Assembly: GCF_003344765.1 (NCBI RefSeq)
Contig: NZ_QPMH01000003.1
Location: 292,690 to 356,689, forward strand
DNA length: 64,000 nucleotides
Direction: 5' to 3'
Source: Ferruginivarius sediminum
GTDB taxonomy: Bacteria > Pseudomonadota > Alphaproteobacteria > Kiloniellales > Rhodovibrionaceae
The notes beneath the pieces are model-generated. The model was not told the origin of the DNA, did no database searches, and saw only the letters and a list, made by a program, of their open reading frames with translations. A program made the position numbers and the translations under genes. Positions 9,139 through 17,812 of the stretch are shown here, piece after piece; within the stretch, counting starts at the first letter, position 1, and every line of letters begins with the position of its first letter.

Positions 9139-10687
9139 CAACGCCCGAGGCTTCGGCGAACCCGACGGCGCGGGGGATACCTCCGGCGCCCTTGCCGGGC
9201 TGCCGCCGGGCCTGCAGGCTGCGGTTCTGGACCGGGTGCCACCGCTGTATCTTGCCGAGCCCGACGGCCGCATCGTCTTTGCCAACGAAGGGTACCGGAA
9301 GCTTGGCGGACAGCTCGACGGCGAGCGGGTGGCGCAGCTTCCGGACACGGGCGACCTCGTGAAGGCGCGCGGCGCGGAGGAGCTGCCGACCCGCGAGCAT
9401 CGCATCATCGCCGGCGACAAGGTCCGCACCTATCAGGCCATCTACGAGCCGATCGCCGAGGAAGACGGGCGGCTGAAGGCGGTGGCCGTCCGCTTCGAGC
9501 CGCGCGACGAAGCCGGGGAGCTGAACAATGCGCTCGGCCTGGCCCGCGAGCGGCTGGACGATATCTCGCGCCTGGTTTCCGACTGGATCTGGGAAACCGA
9601 CCGCGACCTGAAGTTCGTCTTCGTCTCTCCGCGCGTGACGGAAGTGCTCGGCTATCACCCCATGGAGCTGATCGGCCGATCCTGGCGGTCGCTGGTCGCG
9701 GAGAACGATCCGTTGGACGTCGAGAACCTGACCCGCCGGCCACCGAAGTTCCGCGACCACGAAGTATCCATCGCCCATCGAAACGGTCAGGTCCGGCTGT
9801 TCCGCATGTGCGGCGTGCCCATCTTCGACACGCACAGCGGGCGGCTTTCCGGCTTCCGGGGGACCGCGCAGGATATCACCGACATCAAGGCACGGGAGGA
9901 CGCGGTCCTGGAGGCAAAGGCGTCCGCCGAGGAGGCCAGTCAGGCGAAAAGCCGGTTCCTCGCCAACATGAGCCACGAGCTTCGAACGCCGCTCAACGCC
10001 GTCATCGGCTTTGCCGAAATGATGCAGGGCGAGGCTTTCGGGCCGCTGGGCCACGACGCCTACCGCGACTACGCGAACGACATCGCGCAAAGCGGCCGCC
10101 ACCTGCTTCGGCTCATCACCGATGTCCTGGACATGGCGAAGGTCGAGGCCGGACGCTTTGAACTGCGCGAGGACGTGGTGGACGCGGTCGATGTCGCGCG
10201 CCAGGCCGTGCGGACGGTCGCGCAAAGCGCCGAGCAGGCGGGCCTGCGGCTGGATGTGAACACGCCGGCCGGGCCGCAGCACCTGCGCGCGGACGGCGTG
10301 AAGCTGTCGCAGGTGCTGATCAACCTGCTCGGCAACGCGGTCAAATTCACGAACCCCGGCGGCCGCGTCTGCCTGCGCCTGGAACCACCGGCTGGCGGAC
10401 AGGGTGTGCTGTTCGAGGTCACCGACACCGGCATCGGCATGTCGCCCGACGACGTCAACGTCGCGCTGACTCCCTTCGGTCAAGTCGACAGCGAAACGGC
10501 CCGGCGATTCCACGGCACCGGGCTTGGCCTGCCGCTGGCAAAATCGCTGATCGACCTGCACGGCGGAAACCTGGAAATCGAAAGCACCGCCGGCAAGGGC
10601 ACGACCATCCGCGCCGTGCTGCCGGCCGAGCGCAGCCAGGACCTCAAGAACGAGAGGCGGATGGCCGGTTCTTCACCGTTCTCCTGA
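9098..10687 (+). CDS. PAS-domain sensor histidine kinase, soluble
   Basis: The 529-residue kinase has no membrane segment. It starts with one or two PAS domains (about 45-265). A HisKA domain follows with H-box FLANMSHELRTPLNAVIGF, phospho-acceptor His293, and then a HATPase domain with N-box LINLLGNAVKF, G1 DTGIGM and G2 GTGLGLPLAKSL. This is the layout of DivL/PleC-like cytoplasmic kinases. The GTG start lies inside the DUF2336 frame, implying translational coupling. No response regulator is adjacent, so the output is unknown. Its last 15 bases overlap the convergent glycosyltransferase gene. Confidence 0.93.
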   Translation: MAERRVKPVRTSNNNARGFGEPDGAGDTSGALAGLPPGLQAAVLDRVPPLYLAEPDGRIVFANEGYRKLGGQLDGERVAQLPDTGDLVKARGAEELPTREHRIIAGDKVRTYQAIYEPIAEEDGRLKAVAVRFEPRDEAGELNNALGLARERLDDISRLVSDWIWETDRDLKFVFVSPRVTEVLGYHPMELIGRSWRSLVAENDPLDVENLTRRPPKFRDHEVSIAHRNGQVRLFRMCGVPIFDTHSGRLSGFRGTAQDITDIKAREDAVLEAKASAEEASQAKSRFLANMSHELRTPLNAVIGFAEMMQGEAFGPLGHDAYRDYANDIAQSGRHLLRLITDVLDMAKVEAGRFELREDVVDAVDVARQAVRTVAQSAEQAGLRLDVNTPAGPQHLRADGVKLSQVLINLLGNAVKFTNPGGRVCLRLEPPAGGQGVLFEVTDTGIGMSPDDVNVALTPFGQVDSETARRFHGTGLGLPLAKSLIDLHGGNLEIESTAGKGTTIRAVLPAERSQDLKNERRMAGSSPFS

Positions 10688-11830
10688 CTCGGGCGACATC
10701 GCCGCGCGGAACAGCTCCGCATATTGCGGCAAGACCCACGCGTTACCGTGCATTTCCAACGGGTAGCAAGCCGGCGGCGTCCGCCCCTCCACCGCGTCGA
10801 GTATCTGCGCGGCAAGGCGCGCGGCATCGCGGCTGTCGGCCACGTGATCCGGGCAGGCGGCCTCGAACTCGGGCACGTTCGGCGGAAACAACAGGGGCGC
10901 GCCGACCGCCACGGCTTCCAGCGTGCCGCGCGGGACGCTCTCCACCTCGGAGACATTGAGGACCAACGCCGCTTCCGCGTCCAGCGCCAGAACCTCGCGA
11001 TTGTCCAGGGAGCCGATATAGGCCATCACCCCTTCGGCTTGCGCGCGGGCGAAGCTGTCGTCCCAGTCCCGGCATCGGCCGGCGACGACCAGCTTCAGGT
11101 TGGGACGGCGCGCCCGCACCTGTCGCATCGCCGCCAGCGCAACCTCGATGTTCTTCAGCCGCGATACCCCGTTGGCCCAGAAGACATAGCCGCCCGGCTT
11201 CAGGCCGTGCCTCGCCAGCGCCGCCTGCCGCTCCGCCTGCGAGGGCTGCTCCGTCTCGATCAGGACGGGGATATGCGACAGCTTCCATGCGATCCGGTCA
11301 TCCCGCCCCATGATGCGCTCGACCAGGCGGGAGCAGGCGACGACGCGGTCGTACGAAATCAGTTCCTTGAAGCGCCGACGCGGCAGGCGCGGGTCGCGCA
11401 CGTCGCAGATCATCACCGGACCGCCGCTGCGGAACCGGCGCAGTAGCGCCACGACCCAGCGCAACGTGTTGGGATACAGGTGAAAGCTGCTATGCACCAT
11501 CAGGACGGAGCCCGGCCGCCAGCGGCGCAGCAGCAGGCCCGGGAACATCAGGTTCTCGATCAAATAGCGCGGATACCGGCTCCAGTGCTTGTCCGGCCGG
11601 CCGGTCCGGTAGGGGTAGGCACGCCGCACGACGAGCCGGCCGCCGCGCTCCGCGGACGTTCGCGGACAACCGGGATGCGCTTCGGTCAGCACCTCGACAC
11701 GGCCGACGTGGCCGCCGTCGACAAGCCCCTGGGCCAGCAGCTTGTAATACATGGCGCCGCCGCCGATGGCCGGATAATAGTTCGGCGCCAGGATGACCAG
11801 TTCCTCGCACGCCGGCCCGGCTTCACCCAT
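10673..11830 (-). CDS. Glycosyltransferase family 4 type
   Basis: The 385-residue protein has a GT-B fold layout. The N-terminal acceptor half begins ELVILAPNYYPAIGGGAMYY, with the Gly-rich turn of GT4 enzymes, and the C-terminal donor half contains VFWANGVSRLKNIEVALAAM and a V(S)EVESVPRGTLEAVA segment matching the E-x7-E region. It acts on the cytoplasmic face of the membrane and adds a sugar to the lipid-linked repeat unit. The start overlaps the preceding gene by eight bases. It is the last gene of the minus-strand polysaccharide run. Donor and acceptor are unknown. Confidence 0.88.
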   Translation of the reverse strand: MGEAGPACEELVILAPNYYPAIGGGAMYYKLLAQGLVDGGHVGRVEVLTEAHPGCPRTSAERGGRLVVRRAYPYRTGRPDKHWSRYPRYLIENLMFPGLLLRRWRPGSVLMVHSSFHLYPNTLRWVVALLRRFRSGGPVMICDVRDPRLPRRRFKELISYDRVVACSRLVERIMGRDDRIAWKLSHIPVLIETEQPSQAERQAALARHGLKPGGYVFWANGVSRLKNIEVALAAMRQVRARRPNLKLVVAGRCRDWDDSFARAQAEGVMAYIGSLDNREVLALDAEAALVLNVSEVESVPRGTLEAVAVGAPLLFPPNVPEFEAACPDHVADSRDAARLAAQILDAVEGRTPPACYPLEMHGNAWVLPQYAELFRAAMSPESGER

Positions 11831-12980
11831 CGCCCGGCGCCCCCTTGCCGACTATCAAGGCCCGCACGCCTTCGACGAAGCGTCCGACGTCGCCAAGCTC
11901 CGCGCTGTCGCGGGCGGCTTCGGCGAACCGGCGCCAGGCGTCGGCGTCCCTGGCAAGCGTGTGCATGACGCGGGCCATGCCCTCCGCCTCGAACGGGTCG
12001 AACAGGAAGCCGTTGACACCGGCCCGGATCAGGCCGTCCGCCGCGCCGACACTCGTCGATGCCAGCACCGGCACCCCAAGGGCGAAAGCCTCGTTCACCA
12101 CAAGCCCCCATTGCTCCTCGACGCTTGGCAGCAGCAGCGCCAGCGCGCGGCCAAGCGTCCCCGCAACCTCAGGCGCCTGCACGAACCCGGTGAAGCGCAC
12201 GCCATCCAGCGCGCGGCGCATGACCTCGCGTTCAAGCTCGGCGCGTAGCGGACCGTCGCCGCAAAGCAACAGTCCGCGCGGCGGAAGGCCCTCCGTGTTC
12301 GCCAGTTCCCGGTACCGTGCGTAGGCCGCAATGGCGGTCGTCAGGTTCTTCTTCGGCACGAAGCGGGCCACGACGACGAAATCGCGCTCGGCGTACGGCA
12401 CGCCATCCGGCGCCGGCGCGGTTTCGGCCAGCCGGCGAACCCGCGCCACGCCGACGGTGTCATAGCCCTGCGCGATTTGCCGTTCCGGCACGCCCAGCAG
12501 CCGGGCATAAGCCGCGCTGCGCCAGCCAGCCACCAATGCACCATGATAGGGCGACATCCAAAGGCGCTTGGCGACCTCGCGCCAGAGGCGGCGCGGTTTG
12601 TCGTCGAACTTGGAATCGGACATGTTGTGGACGCGCACGCCGCAAAGCCGCGCCAGCCACGCCGTCAGAAGGACTTCCGGCTGATTGTAGTGGCACAGGA
12701 ACGCATGCATGGGACGCAGGCGGATCAACGCCGCGCTCAGACGCACGAAGCGCGCCGCCGTTCCAACATCCTCCCGCGCGCGACCCGGCGCCAGGACGAT
12801 GTGCCGGAATGCGCCATCGCCGCTACTGGGTGTCCAGGCATAGCGCGCGCTGCGTTGCGCGACCTCGATTGCACAAACCTCCGCCTCGTCACCAAGTTCG
12901 TCTGCGACCGCTTCGATGCGGTCGATGTGATAGGGCGCAAACTGGTTCCAGAAGAACACGACAACCGGGCGGCGGCTCAT
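11823..12980 (-). CDS. Glycosyltransferase family 4 type
   Basis: I place the start at the ATG at 12980 (MSRRPVVVFFWNQ), which has a GAGGGG ribosome site and forms an ATGA overlap with the previous stop; this gives 385 residues. The donor-binding half carries VVVARFVPKKNLTTAI, LLCGDGPLRAELE and EEQWGLVVNEAFALGVPVLA, the E-x7-E motif of GT4 retaining enzymes. The N-terminal half (FAPYHIDRIEAV) is the acceptor side. It is tightly coupled to the Gfo/Idh oxidoreductase gene, so it probably transfers the sugar that those oxidoreductases modify. That link is inference. Confidence 0.88.
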   Translation of the reverse strand: MSRRPVVVFFWNQFAPYHIDRIEAVADELGDEAEVCAIEVAQRSARYAWTPSSGDGAFRHIVLAPGRAREDVGTAARFVRLSAALIRLRPMHAFLCHYNQPEVLLTAWLARLCGVRVHNMSDSKFDDKPRRLWREVAKRLWMSPYHGALVAGWRSAAYARLLGVPERQIAQGYDTVGVARVRRLAETAPAPDGVPYAERDFVVVARFVPKKNLTTAIAAYARYRELANTEGLPPRGLLLCGDGPLRAELEREVMRRALDGVRFTGFVQAPEVAGTLGRALALLLPSVEEQWGLVVNEAFALGVPVLASTSVGAADGLIRAGVNGFLFDPFEAEGMARVMHTLARDADAWRRFAEAARDSAELGDVGRFVEGVRALIVGKGAPGDG

Positions 12981-13723
12981 TCGGACCCCTCGATCCGGGC
13001 AAGCTCCGACTGAACCTCGGCGGCGAATGCCAGATCCAGCGGGAACGGCGCGCCGACCTCCGCGTGACCCATGACATCGGCCAGGAACCGCTGGACGATG
13101 GGTTGCGCGTTCGTGGTGAAGTCGACCCGCGCCGTCCGCTCGTCGTGGCGAAACTCCACGTGGCGGCAATCATCCGTTCCATAACCGTAATGAAGTTCGC
13201 CAATCCGGCTTCGCGGAAACCAGCGCCGGCGAACGGCCAGCAGATGCGTCGCAAGATTATCGCCCGCCGGAATATCGGGTCGCGCCGCGCGGGCCGTCGT
13301 GAAGGTTCCCTGGAACTCGGCGTCCCCCGCATCGAACCTGCTGACCAGCGCCGGCCATTCGTGGAGGTAGCAGTACTGAAAATGAACGGCGGCGATAAGG
13401 CCGCGCCGATTGGCTTCACTCGCCAGGTCGGCCGCTTCCGCCGCACCGCCCCACCAGGGCTTCTCGACGACGACGTGCTTGCCGGCGAGCAGCGCTCCGC
13501 GCACCAGCGCGGCTTGCGGCGCACCCGGCGGCACCGCGAGCCAGACCAGCGCCGCGCCGGACGCTTCCGCACACAGACGCCGTGCGCAACGTTCGGCGAA
13601 GTCCGTATCCTTCTCCTCCCCGGCCTTGCGCAGGCTGAGCATCCGCGCGGCGTGCCCCTCGCTCTCCAGAATGCCGGCCACACGCTGACCCCACCGCCCG
13701 CGTCCAACGATGGCGGCCCTCAT
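12977..13723 (-). CDS. Gfo/Idh/MocA-type NAD(P)-dependent oxidoreductase, short
   Basis: From the ATG at 13723 the protein is 248 residues. It has a nucleotide-binding start AAIVGRGRWGQRVAGIL and the family segment KHVVVEKPWW, whose Lys corresponds to the EKP motif. Typical family members have about 330-400 residues, so the C-terminal domain is reduced. It is joined by ATGA overlaps to the genes on both sides, an FAD oxidoreductase and a glycosyltransferase. It probably oxidises or reduces a nucleotide sugar or a sugar of the repeat unit. The substrate is not evident. Confidence 0.8.
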   Translation of the reverse strand: MRAAIVGRGRWGQRVAGILESEGHAARMLSLRKAGEEKDTDFAERCARRLCAEASGAALVWLAVPPGAPQAALVRGALLAGKHVVVEKPWWGGAAEAADLASEANRRGLIAAVHFQYCYLHEWPALVSRFDAGDAEFQGTFTTARAARPDIPAGDNLATHLLAVRRRWFPRSRIGELHYGYGTDDCRHVEFRHDERTARVDFTTNAQPIVQRFLADVMGHAEVGAPFPLDLAFAAEVQSELARIEGSE

Positions 13724-14772
13724 GGCACGCGGCTCGCGATACGCCCGGCAAGCTGCTCCGCGGCCTTCACAGCCCCGACCACCTTGCCGGAAAAGACGTG
13801 GAACACCCGGCCGTCCGGCGACTCGGCGATACGCAGGACCCGCCGGTCGGTACCCGGATCGTGCTCGACCATGCGGCAGGTGAAACGCGAGCCGAGATAG
13901 CGCGCCTCTTCGATAGCGGGGACGGCCCGCATGGCATCCTCCCGCATCGCCGTGAAGTTGGTGCACGCCACGGGCCGGAAGCCGCCGCAATTGATGAGAT
14001 CCGCATACGCCGCCGGAACCGGCTCGCCCGGGTCGAGCGTGGTCCAGCGGTTGCTGAAGCGGGCCGAACCGAACTGCGCCTCGGATCGGCCGGGATAATG
14101 GTCGAAGGCCGTGAACGCGCCGTCGACGATGACCAGCGAGATATCGCGCAAGGGGGCGGGAACCTCGATCAGAACCTTCTCCGCCACCTGTCGGCGCATC
14201 TGCCCGAAGATACCCGCCTCTCCATGCGCATTGGCGTAGGTGGCATAGATGCAGGCATCATATTTGCCCTCAAGCTCGGGACCGAAGCGTTCCCGCCGGC
14301 ATTCCACGCCCAGGTCGCGCAACCGCACCCGCAGGAGTTCGCGCAGAATTGACGGGTCGTAGAACGATTCCTCCACGCGGTAGCAGCGCTCGATAAAGTC
14401 AAAGTCCATCCATCCTGGCCGCGATTCCTCCAGCGGAAGGTCGAAGCGCGCCATCGCGGCCTCATATTCCGCGCAGGAAACGAGAGACCCTTCGCGTGGA
14501 ATGGCGTAGTAGTGGGCCTTGCCGCTGACGATGGCCGTTTGGTACTCCGCAATGAAGGCTTGGCGCGATTCCAGGACCTCTGCGATCGTTTCCGGGCTGC
14601 GCGGATAGTGATAACCACGGTGCACCCGGAACTGGTTGATGGCCGACGCGGCGTTCAGCAGGCCCAGTGGATCGAACAGCGTCACCGCGTGACCGCGACG
14701 GGCCAGCCAGATGGCCGCCGTCGCGCCGTAAATACCGGCGCCTGCAATCGCGATCCGCGCTCGTTGCTTCAT
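13720..14772 (-). CDS. FAD-dependent oxidoreductase, DAO superfamily
   Basis: The 350-residue protein starts with a dinucleotide-binding fold (IAIAGAGIYGATAAIWLARR, GxGxxG) and the acidic end of strand 2 in VTLFDP, as in D-amino-acid-oxidase-like flavoproteins. The block FRVHRGYHYPRSPET and the segment ACIYATYAN fit relatives found in capsule or O-antigen clusters. It is the first gene of a coupled set with the Gfo/Idh enzyme and two glycosyltransferases. Together these would tailor a sugar or an amino-sugar substituent. No signal peptide or membrane helix is seen. Confidence 0.8.
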   Translation of the reverse strand: MKQRARIAIAGAGIYGATAAIWLARRGHAVTLFDPLGLLNAASAINQFRVHRGYHYPRSPETIAEVLESRQAFIAEYQTAIVSGKAHYYAIPREGSLVSCAEYEAAMARFDLPLEESRPGWMDFDFIERCYRVEESFYDPSILRELLRVRLRDLGVECRRERFGPELEGKYDACIYATYANAHGEAGIFGQMRRQVAEKVLIEVPAPLRDISLVIVDGAFTAFDHYPGRSEAQFGSARFSNRWTTLDPGEPVPAAYADLINCGGFRPVACTNFTAMREDAMRAVPAIEEARYLGSRFTCRMVEHDPGTDRRVLRIAESPDGRVFHVFSGKVVGAVKAAEQLAGRIASRVP

Positions 14773-15072
14773 CGCTGTCCCCGATGCGCCGCCCCTCTTG
14801 GCCGAGGGCGGTTGGTCCTATACCTGCGATTTATCCAAAAGTGTAAGCCCGCCAGCAAGTCTCGATGCTCTTTGCATAACTTCCGCTGGCCGTTGAAAGC
14901 TGCGTAAGTCGGGCCCCGGCCGCTTGCGGTGGGAAGGATCGATGTTTGACTTTCGTCGAATCACCCATCCTTATTAAAGAATGCGCCGGGCAATTCCAAA
15001 GGCACTTGCGATCACCACATATGTTAGAATTTGTATTTTTAATGAACAACAAGAATGTTTGAAGTGATATCG

Positions 15073-15101
15073 TTGAAAAATGTTAAAAATTATTGTATCT
15101 T
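15073..15101 (+). promoter_or_regulatory. Sigma-70-like promoter of the second DUF2336 gene
   Basis: TTGAAA (15073-15078), a 17-base spacer and TATCTT (15096-15101) match the vegetative consensus well. Transcription would begin near 15108, which excludes the longer reading frame starting at 15055 and supports the ATG at 15151. The surrounding 14775-15110 is AT-rich and holds no gene. Confidence 0.55.
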
Positions 15102-15150
15102 TTCTGACCGGACAGGCAAACACCTGCGTCCCATTAAAGAACTGCGGGCG

Positions 15151-16317
15151 ATGGCGGAGAAGAAAGACGAAGCCCCGGAGACCCTCGCGGCGCACCTGCA
15201 GCGTTTCAAGGCTGGACCAACCGCGGAAGGCCGCGTTGAATTGGCCGAGGACGTGTCGGCGGTTTTCAACGGCGGACGCCTGAGCAACGCCGAACGTACC
15301 ATTGCCTGCGAGATTTTCGAGGCTTTCGCACGTGACGTCGATACGAGGGTCCGCCGCGTGCTGGCCGAGCAGCTCTGCAACTCGCCGCTCCTGCCGGCGG
15401 AACTGGCCCGGACCCTTGCCGAGGACGTTGACAGCGTTGCCTGTCCCATCCTGCGCTATTCGCAGGTTCTCAGCGACGACGACCTCATTGCGATCATCGC
15501 GGCCGCCAGCCAGGACAAGATGCTCGCGATCAGCCGGCGCAGCGGTGTATCCGCGCAGGTCGGCGACGCCTTGCTGGACAAGGGAAGCGAGACGGTGGCC
15601 GCATCCCTGATGTCGAACCCGAAGGCACGCCTGCCGACGGAAACCATGAACAAGGCGCTCGACCGGCACGCCGAAAGCCCGGCGGTCCATGCGGCGCTGG
15701 TGGAACGTCCCCGCCTGCCGCCGGCCATCGTCGTGCGCCTGGTCGAGCGCGTTTCCGAAGACCTGATCGACCGGCTTTTCGCTCGCCACGGCCTGCCATC
15801 CCAATGGCGGCACGACCTCTGCGAACTCGTCGAAGGCGCGGCCGTCACCGATCTGGCCGAGAACGCAGAGCCGGTTTCCAATATCACAGCTCTGGTGGAC
15901 AGCCTCTACAGGCGCGGCAAGCTGAACGGCCTGACACTTTTGCGCGCCCTGATGATGCGGGAGGACACCTTCGTGTTCCACGCGCTGGCCCGGCTGACAT
16001 CTCACTCTGACAAGAAAGTGCGGGATTACCTGATGCACGAGGGCATGCTGGAGCGCCGCGAGCTTTATAACGCGACCGGCCTGCCGGCAGAGCTTTTCCC
16101 TGCCTTCAACGCCGCCGTCTCGGCCCTGCGCGATGACATCCATGGCGAGCAGGCGCAAACCCAGGCCGGCTATCAAAGGGACATCATCGCACGGATCGTG
16201 CGCGGCTATCCGGACCTCGCCCCCACGAACCTCGACAACGTCCTGGCCCAACTCGAGCATCGGCTGGGGCGGCAGCGCATGCACAGCCAGGGGGGCGTGC
16301 GTTCCGTGGAATCCTAG
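15151..16317 (+). CDS. DUF2336 domain protein (copy 2)
   Basis: The 388-residue, helix-rich protein is a paralogue of the gene at 7948. Both have an N-terminal block of the form HLQ-x-LxxA-x4-AR (here AAHLQRFKAGPTAEGRVELA), then a run of Leu/Arg helices and an Arg/Gln-rich tail. The chosen start is the ATG at 15151, because the promoter lies inside the longer frame. It stands alone on the plus strand in the middle of the minus-strand polysaccharide genes. Its function is unknown. A link to polysaccharide control is only suggested by position. Confidence 0.85.
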   Translation: MAEKKDEAPETLAAHLQRFKAGPTAEGRVELAEDVSAVFNGGRLSNAERTIACEIFEAFARDVDTRVRRVLAEQLCNSPLLPAELARTLAEDVDSVACPILRYSQVLSDDDLIAIIAAASQDKMLAISRRSGVSAQVGDALLDKGSETVAASLMSNPKARLPTETMNKALDRHAESPAVHAALVERPRLPPAIVVRLVERVSEDLIDRLFARHGLPSQWRHDLCELVEGAAVTDLAENAEPVSNITALVDSLYRRGKLNGLTLLRALMMREDTFVFHALARLTSHSDKKVRDYLMHEGMLERRELYNATGLPAELFPAFNAAVSALRDDIHGEQAQTQAGYQRDIIARIVRGYPDLAPTNLDNVLAQLEHRLGRQRMHSQGGVRSVES

Positions 16318-16329
16318 CCCGACAGCCAT

Positions 16330-16390
16330 AAAGCAGGGAGGCTGTCCCCCCTGGCTGCCTTCCGGCAGCCTGTCTCCCCGTCGGGGAGAC
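16330..16390. repeat. Palindromic intergenic repeat (copy 1), likely terminator
   Basis: Two adjacent hairpins are present. GGCTGCC-TTCC-GGCAGCC spans about 16353-16370, and GTCTCCCC-GTC-GGGGAGAC spans 16372-16390, followed by a T-rich tail on the plus side. The element lies between convergent genes and so probably terminates both. The same modular sequence occurs twice more at 63160-63225 and 63277-63323, which marks it as a dispersed repeat resembling the RIME-type intergenic mosaic elements of rhizobia. Confidence 0.6.
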
Positions 16391-16417
16391 GACTGATTTG
16401 TGTTTTTCATCAACTCC

Positions 16418-17812
16418 TTAGTCGTATCCCCGCCCCGGCGGCGGATGCCGGGGCCTCGGCGGTGCGCCGGGAACACGCTGAAGCTCCTGCCGGTCACGCA
16501 CGAGCCACTCGATCCCTTTCGAGACGGCAAGCCACATGAACACCGGCAGCAGTATCCACATGGCCAGCTTCGCCGCGCTGACGATATTGCCGTCGCGGAA
16601 CCACAGCATCGTAGCCGGCATGAAGCAGCAGTAGACCAGCACCGGAAACGCCCTGTGCGGGTAGGATGCAAACCATCCGTGCAGCCGGCCCAGCGACCAG
16701 CCCACGGTGCCGAGCGTGATGATCACCCCGATAAAGCCGAAGCTGAGCCATCCGTCACCGACGATCGACCACGTCCGCGTTCCGAACCAGCCGTGGTCGT
16801 TCAGATCGACCAGCTTGATCGGCATGCCACGCGGCTTGTCGGGCCAGATCATGCGCGGAATCGGCTCGGTGAACAGCCACAGGTACTGCGTGAAATAAGT
16901 ATAGGTATGCGACTTGTCCGGCACGGCCCGCACAATGTAGGCGAGGAAATCGAAATTGGCGAAGTCGGGCGCATCCAGGCTTTCCACGAAGCCCTCGTCC
17001 TCGAAAGCCTCGACACGATACCGGGTTTCGCCCACGCCGATCGCTTCGCGGAAATAATCGCGGTCCTGGCCCATCGCGTGGAATATCAGGAATACCGGGA
17101 TCGCCAGCACCAGATAGCGCACGCGCATCCATCTGGCGCGATGCCAATAAAGATGCAGCAGCATCACGATACCCAGCGCCACGACAATGCCCCAGCGGCT
17201 GCCCAGGTACATGCGATAGGTGCAGAACGCCAGAAGCGGCACGTAGGCCCACCAGCGGAAGCGGTTCATCGCCAGGAACAGCGCGGTAAGCGGGATAAGC
17301 AGGTTATGCGCCTTGACGACGTAGCCGGTGGTGTTCTGGAAGTACGTCTGGGCGGAAGTGGGATCGAGGAACATGCCGGATTCGCCCCGCGCCGCCAGAA
17401 AACCGAAGATCTCCGCGTCACGCTTTGCACCATAGAGCGCGATGGGAAGCAGCAGGACCATGACGATATAGAACGCCTGTCTCTGCGTGCGGGTGAAGTA
17501 GAACCCGGAGTTGTCGAAGCGGATCGCGGCGTGCCCGGCCGACAGCGAAAAGCCGGCAAAGACCAGGAGCGCCACCGAGGTGACCGCGAGGGTCAGCAGA
17601 AAGACCTCCGGCGTCGGCTGAATGCGCATGTATTGCCACTGCGAATCAAAATCCGCGTAATGGACCAGCCATGGGCGGATGACGAAAACCAGTGCGTGGA
17701 AGACGAGATAGAAGAACAGCGGATGAAACGCCGAGGCCGAGCGGTGCGCCACGAAGAAGGCCGCCACGGCCAGGCAGAGCATCAGTTGCAGGAACAGCGC
17801 GACCTCTATCAT
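16418..17812 (-). CDS. Wzy-like polysaccharide repeat-unit polymerase
   Basis: The 464-residue protein is an integral membrane protein with about 11-12 hydrophobic helices and one long periplasmic loop (about residues 250-340, acidic, with DKSHTYTYFTQYLW and EPIPRMIWPDKPRGMPIKLV). The loop and the PRMIWP-type segment are seen in oligosaccharide repeat-unit polymerases. It starts with an ATGA overlap on the glycosyltransferase gene and follows the flippase, so it fits a Wzx/Wzy pathway. It would join repeat units in the periplasm. The C-terminal tail is Pro/Arg-rich. Confidence 0.78.
   Translation of the reverse strand: MIEVALFLQLMLCLAVAAFFVAHRSASAFHPLFFYLVFHALVFVIRPWLVHYADFDSQWQYMRIQPTPEVFLLTLAVTSVALLVFAGFSLSAGHAAIRFDNSGFYFTRTQRQAFYIVMVLLLPIALYGAKRDAEIFGFLAARGESGMFLDPTSAQTYFQNTTGYVVKAHNLLIPLTALFLAMNRFRWWAYVPLLAFCTYRMYLGSRWGIVVALGIVMLLHLYWHRARWMRVRYLVLAIPVFLIFHAMGQDRDYFREAIGVGETRYRVEAFEDEGFVESLDAPDFANFDFLAYIVRAVPDKSHTYTYFTQYLWLFTEPIPRMIWPDKPRGMPIKLVDLNDHGWFGTRTWSIVGDGWLSFGFIGVIITLGTVGWSLGRLHGWFASYPHRAFPVLVYCCFMPATMLWFRDGNIVSAAKLAMWILLPVFMWLAVSKGIEWLVRDRQELQRVPGAPPRPRHPPPGRGYD

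Noticed and set aside
15055..15150. Longer N-terminus of the second DUF2336 protein
   Set aside because: A good -35/-10 pair lies within it, and the codons are AT-rich and unlike the family.
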